Source: Deltaproteobacteria bacterium (GTDB taxonomy: Bacteria; Bdellovibrionota_B; Oligoflexia; Oligoflexales; CAIYRB01). Taken from it: 64,000 bases of DNA. Below the pieces are notes generated by a model. The model ran no database searches. It had not been told where the DNA came from and saw nothing but the letters and a program-made list of their open reading frames with translations. The stretch lies in assembly GCA_016874735.1 (NCBI GenBank), contig VGTI01000012.1:1-64000 (forward strand), written 5' to 3'. A program made the position numbers and the translations under genes. Each line of letters opens with the position of its first letter. Position 1 is the stretch's first letter. This document shows positions 1 through 7,600 of the stretch, in pieces.

Positions 1-1078
1 AATCGACAAACTGGTAGCGCTCCAAGATGGCGCTAATAGCCATGGCCAGTACCATGCCTATGAGGCCACCAATGATGCCGATGTAGACGCCCTGCTTGAT
101 AAACAGCGTCAACACTTGGCGATTGGTGGCGCCAAGGGCTTTAAGAATTGAAATATCACGCTGCCTCTGACTTACGGCCACGAAGATTGTCGTCAAGATG
201 TTGAACCCGGCGACGCCAGCGATCAAACCGGTAATGAGGAGAATCACCACCCGCTCCATCTGCATAGCCTCAAACAGCGGACGGTTAAACGACTGCCACT
301 CCTTAATGGACAGTGTGTACTTGGCACTCATCTGCTCAGCGATCTTTGGGCTGTCCCACGGCTTTTCGAGGCCGATCTCAAGTCCGGTCACCTTCTTGCC
401 CATGTTAAAGAACCGTTGTGCGGTCGGCAGGCTCATCAACACTAGCTTATTGTCGTAGTGCTTAAGTCCAGAATCGTACACCCCGACGACCTTAAACGGC
501 TTCATCGCGGCCAAACTCTCCTTAGTCGGCTCAACTAGCTCGATGGTGTCACCGACCTTGGCCGAGAGTAGCGACAGCAATCCAGACCCAATGATGACGC
601 TGGGCAGCTCAGGTGGAGCCTTGCCAGTGGCTGCGTCAGAGATCTCCTGCTGCAGGATGTCTATCGCCCCTTTAGGTCTTGTAATCGGTGCCAAACTCTG
701 GACGCTCTCGCGCATCTTAGGATCGGTGCCACGGACAAGGACACCGTGAAGAATAGAATCTTTGCGTGCCATCGTCTCGTAATGCACAAACAGCGAGACC
801 CCAGTCACCACATTCTTAAAGTCTTTGTTGATATCCTCGATCCAATGATCACCGTTGGATATCCCGTGAGGAAAGCGGTAGGCCATGATGTGTGCATTGG
901 CCTCAAGAAAACGCCGCCTTAGTTCACTCTCGAAGCCGTTAATGACCGACCAAACCACAATCATGGCTGCCACGCCGATGGCCACTCCGGCTATGGTCAG
1001 CACTGAGATCCAGGAGAAGAAACGGTTATCACGTCCCGCCTGCATGTAACGTTTGGCAATGAAAGTGGTAACAGACAT
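1..1078 (-). CDS. LolC/LolE-type ABC transporter permease (3' end outside window)
   Basis: The reading frame starts at the ATG at 1078 and stays open to the left edge, giving 359 visible residues; about 50 C-terminal residues are probably missing compared with the usual 400-415. The start MSVTTFIAKRYMQAG, a first membrane segment at about residues 20-45 (SVLTIAGVAIGVAAMIVVWS), a large periplasmic domain, and a C-terminal FtsX-like permease region (ILTTIFVAVSQRQRDISIL, then two more hydrophobic stretches) are the family pattern. Members work in the inner membrane with the ATPase LolD and release lipoproteins to the carrier LolA. A lolD partner, if adjacent, lies outside the window. Whether this is LolC or LolE cannot be told from one copy. 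Confidence 0.87.
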   Translation of the reverse strand, partial: MSVTTFIAKRYMQAGRDNRFFSWISVLTIAGVAIGVAAMIVVWSVINGFESELRRRFLEANAHIMAYRFPHGISNGDHWIEDINKDFKNVVTGVSLFVHYETMARKDSILHGVLVRGTDPKMRESVQSLAPITRPKGAIDILQQEISDAATGKAPPELPSVIIGSGLLSLLSAKVGDTIELVEPTKESLAAMKPFKVVGVYDSGLKHYDNKLVLMSLPTAQRFFNMGKKVTGLEIGLEKPWDSPKIAEQMSAKYTLSIKEWQSFNRPLFEAMQMERVVILLITGLIAGVAGFNILTTIFVAVSQRQRDISILKALGATNRQVLTLFIKQGVYIGIIGGLIGMVLAMAISAILERYQFVD

Positions 1079-1240
1079 GCTTTTACTCGAAAAAATATGT
1101 GTCAGTGCCTCCCTACCATAGCACTGCAGGCTTTTTTGCAGAAGCATAATCCCGAGGTCTCCTTTAGACTTGGCAGAGCTACCTCGGTCGGGTAGTTGGA
1201 ATTGTGGTCGTCCATCCGTTTTGAACAAAGACAGAGCCTG

Positions 1241-2089
1241 ATGGCAACAGCACTTGATGATGTGTATCGCGGTATGGGACCCCGAGATCTCATAGGCAAG
1301 CCCTATGCACGATATTGGAATCCCACCATGGCTCCCGAAAGAGCGGAAGTCACTGCAGCATTGGCTGCGGGATTTCAGGCGCCGGAGCGTGCTTTAGAGT
1401 TTAGTGATGCTGCTAAGTTGCAAGCCGCCCCGGATGAGCAACGTTATTTTGAGACCGGTTATGCCCGGCTTAGGTCAGGTAGTTACTACGTGGCCGTGGA
1501 GACGCCCATGCCTGGGGTCACTGGCAAGATGCTGCTCTGGTGGTTTGGTTGGCATGGCGAAGAGACGCAGCGCTATAAACTTTGGCATCCCAAGGACCAC
1601 TTGTCAGTTAGGACTCGTGTTAACAGAGCTGCTCATCTCTACAATGGAGCATGGACGCGACACTTAGGGATTGTGTCCCATGTTAAAGAGTACGTTGGAT
1701 CAGAGTTGCAAAGTCTAGCCATTGCTTTTGCGCCTCCGGAGGCGTTTGGCCTCTCTGAGACTTCGAGGGAAGCCGCCGGTATTGAGGCCGCTATCTGCGC
1801 GCGGATTGGTTACTCCCGCGGGCCACTGGCGTTTGGCAATCTGGTGCATCTCGTGCAAAGAACAGAGTCGGGTGCGATGGTGATGCGTAGCCGCTTTTGG
1901 TTAGGCGATGTGACGCTCGGACCTGTCGCCGCTGGGAGGGGGATTCGACTTCTAATCGGCAGCATGATTGCCAGGAGGTTTAAAATCACCGAGTCTCAGG
2001 TGCGGGCTTTGCTCACGCATTGTGCTGCGGAGATGCAACACCTGGCCAGCTTCCTCCCCAACCTTTACCAGGAACTAGGGCCTCGATGA
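1241..2089 (+). CDS. DAPG hydrolase (PhlG)-like protein
   Basis: The protein (282 aa from the ATG at 1241; a TTG at 1196 would add 15 residues) resembles the 2,4-diacetylphloroglucinol hydrolase family. Seen: a WWFGWHG segment followed by RYKLWHPKDH in the middle, and HCAAE near the end. In PhlG a zinc ion is held by His, Glu and a C-terminal HxxxE pair, and the HCAAE lies at the matching distance from the C-terminus. The family cleaves a carbon-carbon bond in acylated phloroglucinols and related ketones. No phloroglucinol biosynthesis gene is nearby, so the true substrate is unknown. Its stop overlaps the start of the next gene (ATGA), so the two are translationally coupled. Confidence 0.72.
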   Translation: MATALDDVYRGMGPRDLIGKPYARYWNPTMAPERAEVTAALAAGFQAPERALEFSDAAKLQAAPDEQRYFETGYARLRSGSYYVAVETPMPGVTGKMLLWWFGWHGEETQRYKLWHPKDHLSVRTRVNRAAHLYNGAWTRHLGIVSHVKEYVGSELQSLAIAFAPPEAFGLSETSREAAGIEAAICARIGYSRGPLAFGNLVHLVQRTESGAMVMRSRFWLGDVTLGPVAAGRGIRLLIGSMIARRFKITESQVRALLTHCAAEMQHLASFLPNLYQELGPR

Positions 2090-2538
2090 GCGAAGCTTTG
2101 CCACACGTTTTAGTATTTTTTGATGGTGACTGCGTGACCTGTCACCGTGCGGTCATGTTTCTCATGAGGCGCCGGGCGCGGCAGCGATTTCGCTTTGTGT
2201 CTTTACACCTACTGGCCGGGACGTCTTGGGAGCAGGCCATCAAGCAGCAGCTGGACTTGGATCTTACCTCGAGCATCGTCGTAGCTAAAGATGGCCAATT
2301 GATGGCCAGGTCGGCAGCGGTATTTTGCTTGATTGGTGAACTTGGTTGGCCGTGGCGCCTATTGCTAGTTGGGCGGATCGTGCCTCGGTTTTTGCGTGAC
2401 GGAATTTATGATGCCTTTGCCAAAGTCCGTTACCGCGTCTTCGGCAAAGCGCCGTTAGCTACTTTTTGCGAGCCACTGCCGCCGGAGCTACGGCAGCTGG
2501 TGTTGACCGAGGTGCCAAGGGCAATAAGTTTGCAGTAA
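2086..2538 (+). CDS. DCC-family thiol-disulfide oxidoreductase (DUF393)
   Basis: A 150-residue protein starting at an ATG that overlaps the preceding stop codon. Near the N-terminus it has VFFDGDCVTCHRAVMFL, the DxDCxxC signature of DUF393/DCC proteins (YuxK type), and later a stretch fitting this thioredoxin-like fold. These proteins are presumed redox enzymes with a CxxC active site; their partners are mostly unknown. Coupling to the hydrolase-like gene upstream suggests the two act together or are merely co-expressed. A longer reading of the frame from 2020 is possible but lies inside the upstream gene. Confidence 0.8.
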   Translation: MSEALPHVLVFFDGDCVTCHRAVMFLMRRRARQRFRFVSLHLLAGTSWEQAIKQQLDLDLTSSIVVAKDGQLMARSAAVFCLIGELGWPWRLLLVGRIVPRFLRDGIYDAFAKVRYRVFGKAPLATFCEPLPPELRQLVLTEVPRAISLQ

Positions 2539-2558
2539 CTGACTTGGAGTGAATCTTC

Positions 2559-3506
2559 GTGAACATACTTGTATTCGGTGCTGGGGCAGTTGGTATCACC
2601 TTTGGCACCGCCCTGGTTGTGGCCGGCGATGCCGTAACGATGTTAGCGCGCGGTGCAATCGCTGATGAGCTTCGGTCTCAAGGTATGGGCTTCGGCGGTG
2701 TCGTCGGTAGTCACCATATTGATCCCCACAAATTTAAGGTAGCTGACGGACTAGCCGCTGCCTTGACTGAATCGTACGACATGATCCTCTGCTGTACCAA
2801 AGTAGCCAACTTGACGTCTTGGCAAGACGATATTCTGACTCTGGCCCGCGCTAATCCGAAGGCTATGCTAGTGTTTATGCAAAACGGCTGGGGGATAAAT
2901 GCGCATTTTGCTCATGAAATAGCCCCTGAGCGTATGGCTAATGCCGGTGTCCAGCTGGGAATCACACGCGCTAGCTTGACTCGTGTCCACATTAACTCAG
3001 CTGGAGACCCAAGCGACATCGGGCGGATCGGTTTTACCAGTAACCATGTCGTGCTTGATCAGCTGATTAGTCATATCAACGTGGGCGGCATATCCTGCCA
3101 ATTTGCACCTGATATCGGTTCCGCGCTTTGGAAGAAGATGCTTTACAATTGTACGACCAACGCACCATCCGCGTTGCTCAATGTTGCTAATGGCGGCCTA
3201 GGTGGGACGGACGGCCGCGCTTTAATGGGGCTCATAGTAGGCGAGATTTATGGCGTCATTCACGCACTAGGTTATCACCCACCGGTCGCTTCACCGGGTG
3301 CTTTTGCTGATCTCATGATTAACGAGATGATCCCGTTAACCGCCGATCACATCTCTTCGATGTTACAGGATCGGCGACAGGGGAGACCTACTGAGATTGA
3401 GTTTCTAAACGGGGCCGTTGTCAAAGTTGCGGAGTCTTTCGGATTGCCCTGTTTCGCCAACAAGACGATTTATCACCTCGTAAGAATGATGCAGGGCAAT
3501 GTGTAG
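2559..3506 (+). CDS. panE: Ketopantoate reductase family (PanE/ApbA) oxidoreductase
   Basis: The 315-residue protein starts at GTG with a GGAG ribosome site eight bases upstream. The N-terminal Rossmann motif GAGAVG (residues 7-12) binds NADPH. The C-terminal domain has WKKMLYNCTTNAPSALL, which carries the family's catalytic Lys and substrate-binding Asn, and SSMLQDRRQGRPTEIEFLNG, which is the typical closing motif with its Glu. 2-Dehydropantoate 2-reductase makes pantoate for coenzyme A. The family also includes paralogues with other substrates, and no panB or panC is nearby, so the exact role is not certain. The gene faces the lipoprotein gene at 3517 with only 10 bases between them. Confidence 0.8.
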   Translation: MNILVFGAGAVGITFGTALVVAGDAVTMLARGAIADELRSQGMGFGGVVGSHHIDPHKFKVADGLAAALTESYDMILCCTKVANLTSWQDDILTLARANPKAMLVFMQNGWGINAHFAHEIAPERMANAGVQLGITRASLTRVHINSAGDPSDIGRIGFTSNHVVLDQLISHINVGGISCQFAPDIGSALWKKMLYNCTTNAPSALLNVANGGLGGTDGRALMGLIVGEIYGVIHALGYHPPVASPGAFADLMINEMIPLTADHISSMLQDRRQGRPTEIEFLNGAVVKVAESFGLPCFANKTIYHLVRMMQGNV

Positions 3507-3516
3507 AACGATCTCG

Positions 3517-4410
3517 TTAGTGAGTAGCGGCAGCATTTTTATAAACAAACTGAATCGACTTCTGGACCTGCGCTTGCAGCGTATTTTTGGCAATACTTGA
3601 GTAACCGTGATCATCGACAGTGATGTGTCCAATCATAATGACATAGCCTGATCCTCCAACGTCCAGTCCAGCCATCATGATTTGGTAATCCTTCATGGTT
3701 TCACGGCTTTGGTCGATAGTGGATAGGTAGAGAAAACGGTCGCTGCCAAGATCGTAATGATCAGCAACAAAACTATAGGAAGTCCTGACATTGACTACGA
3801 CCACACGTTGTACCGAGGTTTCGTCGATCTTCCACCCCCTGATCCACTTAGGCGACGTATCCGGTGTCACTGGTGTGATGTTGACGGAGACTGGATTTGC
3901 TCCCTGAAAACGTATCAGATTGGACTCGTTGTCGATGTCACCTTGTTTAATCAACACTTGATCAAATTCGTGTCTAGCACTAATAGGCGTCTTGATAGCG
4001 ATGCCGAATAGGTAGCTAACCGTGCCATTGCGGCCCACGATGGGAGCCAGTGCCACCGGAGTGGGATTACCATTGCCTGTGTAGGGTTTAGAGAGAAGAT
4101 CTGCGAATGTAGCTTTAGCGCTACCGTCACTGCTACATATAGCATCCCATTGACTTTGATGGGTTGCAGATTGAGCCTTGGCAATGGCCACTGCACTGCT
4201 ACACCAATCACTCGCCGCCGCGCTGATGGTTGCCAAAGAAAGATTCACTCCTGCGGGTGAGTCTGCATGGACTGCAAGAGCGCTTCCATCGGCGCCCGTC
4301 GTTGCTGTCTCCTTGTCGCTCCTCGACTTCCAGATTCCCGATGTGTTGCCACATCCAGTTAGCGTCACTAGTACCGCGCTAGCACAAACAACGCGCCATG
4401 TAGTCGCCAT
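3517..4410 (-). CDS. Putative lipoprotein of unknown function
   Basis: The start at 4410 is chosen because a strong purine-rich ribosome site (gagggggtgacgtt) lies just upstream; an in-frame start 18 bases earlier is less good. The 297-residue protein begins with a short positive stretch, a hydrophobic helix and the lipobox LTGC, so it should be exported and lipidated. The rest is Ser/Thr- and Ala-rich with mixed beta-type sequence and no motif I recognise. It is transcribed toward panE with a 10-base gap. Function unknown. Confidence 0.68.
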   Translation of the reverse strand: MATTWRVVCASAVLVTLTGCGNTSGIWKSRSDKETATTGADGSALAVHADSPAGVNLSLATISAAASDWCSSAVAIAKAQSATHQSQWDAICSSDGSAKATFADLLSKPYTGNGNPTPVALAPIVGRNGTVSYLFGIAIKTPISARHEFDQVLIKQGDIDNESNLIRFQGANPVSVNITPVTPDTSPKWIRGWKIDETSVQRVVVVNVRTSYSFVADHYDLGSDRFLYLSTIDQSRETMKDYQIMMAGLDVGGSGYVIMIGHITVDDHGYSSIAKNTLQAQVQKSIQFVYKNAAATH

Positions 4411-4522
4411 AACGTCACCCCCTCTCAATGTGTACCAATAAATGTGTCTGCTTAGGGATAGGTATCGGCGGTAGAAACATTAGATTGAGAGTGCTAGCGC
4501 CATGGCGATTTCCCTAACTTGG

Positions 4523-4691
4523 CAAAATCTCAGCTCTCCTGTCTGCCATGGGTGCTGAAATCTTTGGAAAATATCCCATTAATGTTTGGGTCTTAAGGTC
4601 TAGCCTCAAGTTTTGCTCCTCCCTGCCGATCCCCTTTATATAAGAACCGGACCTCCCGGCAAATGATTCCAGGCCCTTAACCGAGGCGCCT
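4523..4691 (+). promoter_or_regulatory. Duplicated leader of fibre gene A
   Basis: The 169 bases before the fibre A start align without an overall length change to 12842-13010, before fibre B. Conservation is strongest near the gene: gttttgctcc, ccctgccgatc, ataagaac, gacctcccgg and attccaggcccttaaccga occur in both. The block ends with a GAGG ribosome site six bases before ATG. No confident -35/-10 pair was picked. Conservation of untranslated sequence suggests a shared promoter or leader. Confidence 0.5.
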
Positions 4692-7600
4692 ATGGCGAGA
4701 GTGGAAACTAAACAAGTGCGCATTATCTCAGTACTGGTGTCAGCACTGGTGATGGTTGTACTGGTCGTATTTAGTTCGGCTGTCGCGCGAGCGGAAGCCA
4801 CCATTTATCCCCTCAGCTACTCGGGGCGATTGACACTTCCTGGTGGTGAGCCCATGCAAGGGCCTGTCGACATGCAGGTGAAGTTTTGGGATGCCGTGAG
4901 CGGTGGTAATCCGCTGGCGAGCGCGTTTCCATTTAATGCCGTCACTTTGAATCAAGGCGTATTTCAGATTCAAATACCGACAGGAAGTGACGACATCGCC
5001 GCTATCTTTGGTGACGGCACAAAGACCGTGTTTATCGAGGTGACTGCTAAAGGTGTCACTTATCCACGGCAAGAATTTAGCTATGTGCCACTAGCGCTGC
5101 GTGTACCAGTCGACATGAAGACGGTGGCCTTTGATAGCGACGGCAAACTCAAGGTGGTCATTCCGTCCCGTCCTTCTCTAGACAAAGTACTCAGCGTTGA
5201 CAACGCCGGTAAGTTTGCCTGGGAATCGTTGGCTGTGAACTCCCTGCAAAATAAACCGGTGTCCCAGCAGGTACCGTCGTCTGGTCAGGTGCTGACTTAC
5301 GACGGGAGTCAGTGGGTGCCGCAGACGGTAAATCACGGTGGGTCAGTCACGAGTACATCCATCACTGCAGGAGCGGGGTTGACTGGCGGGACCATCACTA
5401 CCAGCGGCACGATTGGCCTAGCTCCCACTGGTGTTACTGCCGGGACATATGCGCGTGCTCTGGTGGTCGTTGATAGTACAGGGCGCATCACGAGTGCCAG
5501 TAGCGGTGCACCGATTGATCTTGCGAGTGATGTGGCAGGAGTCTTGCCGGTGGCCAAGGGGGGTACGGGCGCGGATCTCAGCAGCACCGGTGGAGCGCGG
5601 CAGTATCTAAAACAGGTGAGCGCAGGTGGTGTAGTCTCAGTCGGGACCATAGCCGCGGAGGATGTGACCCAGGCGCTTGGATATACGCCGCTCAATAAGG
5701 CAGGCGATACGCTGACTGGTGCTTTGACTCTGGGGTCGTATTCCACTGACCCAACAGGACTACAAGCTTCCGACAAAGGAAAAACCTGGTTCAATGCAAC
5801 TACGAACCAGATTAAATATTGGGACGGGTCAGCTGCAGTAGCACTTGGTGTTGCTGGCTCTGGACTCACCAGTCTCAACGGCCAGTCCGGGAATACCCAA
5901 ACATTCGCTACGCCAGTTGTGACTGGGAATGCTCCCGATTGGTCCTCATCCGGTAATACACATACGCTGAGTATCCCGCTGGCATCAGCTGCTAATGTGA
6001 CAGCTGGTTTAATATCGAACGCAGATTACACGAATTTTAAAAACAAGGTTGCCGAAGTCGCGCAGGGCACAGGCATCGCCGTATCAACAGCCAGTGGCAC
6101 GGCTACCGTTGGCTTAACTAACACAGCCGTCGTCGCAGGTAGCTACTCTAGGGCGAATATCACTGTCGATGCTCAGGGGCGTTTGACGGGAGCGATGAAT
6201 GCTGCGGCGATCATCGATGCTGATATAGCGACGAATGCGTCGATTGCACAGGGCAAAATCTCAGGTCTCAGCACTTCACTAGCGGGTAAAGAAAACACCG
6301 TCTCTGCGGGCACCAGCACGCAGTACTACCGTGGCGATAAGTCGTGGCAGGAACTTAATACGTCCTCAGTCACTGAGAGTGGCACAAGCCTCTACTACAA
6401 TGATGCTCGCACACGTAGCGCCCTGAGTGCCACGGGGCCTATCACCTACGGGGTGATGAGTGGGGCGATTGGTATCACGCAGGCTGGCAGCGCGGCTGAC
6501 GGTTATCTTTCGTCCACGGACTGGAATGCGTTTAACGCGAAGCAAAATGCACTCGGTTATACACCACTCAATAAAGCTGGTGATACGCTGACCGGTACTT
6601 TAACCCTAGGCACTTACCCCACCGACCCAACCGGTTTAGTATCAGGTGACAAAGGTAAAACTTGGTTTAATTCAAACACGAACCAGATTAAATACTGGGA
6701 TGGATCTAGTGCATTAGCACTTGGTGTGGCAGGATCCGGGCTGAGTAGTCTAAACGGTCAGTCCGGCAATACCCAAACATTTGCGACGCCAGGTGTGACT
6801 GGGAATGCTCCCGATTGGTCCTCAGCTGGCAATACCCATACGCTTAATATCCCGCTGGCATCAGCAGCCAATGTAACTGCGGGTTTACTGTCAAATGCAG
6901 ACTATACGAGTTTTAAAAACAAGGTGAGTGACGTGGCGCCGGGCACTGGCATCGCAGTGTCCTCAGCCAGTGGCACTGCTACCGTAAGCTTAAATAACAC
7001 AGCCGTCGTCGCTGGGAGCTACACTAGGGCCAATATCACCGTCGATGCCCAGGGGCGTTTGACGGGAGCGGTGAGTGCTGCGGCGATCGTGGATAGCGAT
7101 ATTGCGGCAAACGCTGCGATTGCTCAAAATAAAATCTCAGGCCTGAGCACTTCACTAGCGGGTAAAGAAAACACCGTCTCTGCTGGCACCAGCACGCAGT
7201 ACTACCGCGGTGACAAGTCGTGGCAGGAACTTAATACGTCCTCAGTCACTGAGAGTGGCACGAGCCTCTACTACAACGATGCACGCGCACGGAGTGCCCT
7301 GAGTGGCACAGCTCCCGTTACCTACAGTGTGATGAGTGGAGCCATTGGTATCACCCAGGCTGGCAGTGCTGCTAACGGTTATCTTTCGTCCACAGACTGG
7401 AACGCGTTTAATGCTAAGCAAAATGCGCTTGGTTACACTCCGCTCAATAAGGCGGGCGATACTCTGAGCGGGGCGCTCGATGCTGGTGGATCCGACATAT
7501 CGAACACCGGTAACATCCAATTGGCGGCCGCGAAAACTCTAGGCTTCGGTGTATATGCTACCGATCCCACGGGACTAGGCGCCGGAGATAAAGGCAAGAC

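Noticed and set aside
5691-7442. Regular repeats considered as a CRISPR array
   Set aside because: The unit is 876 bp and fully coding; no short repeats with unique spacers and no cas genes.
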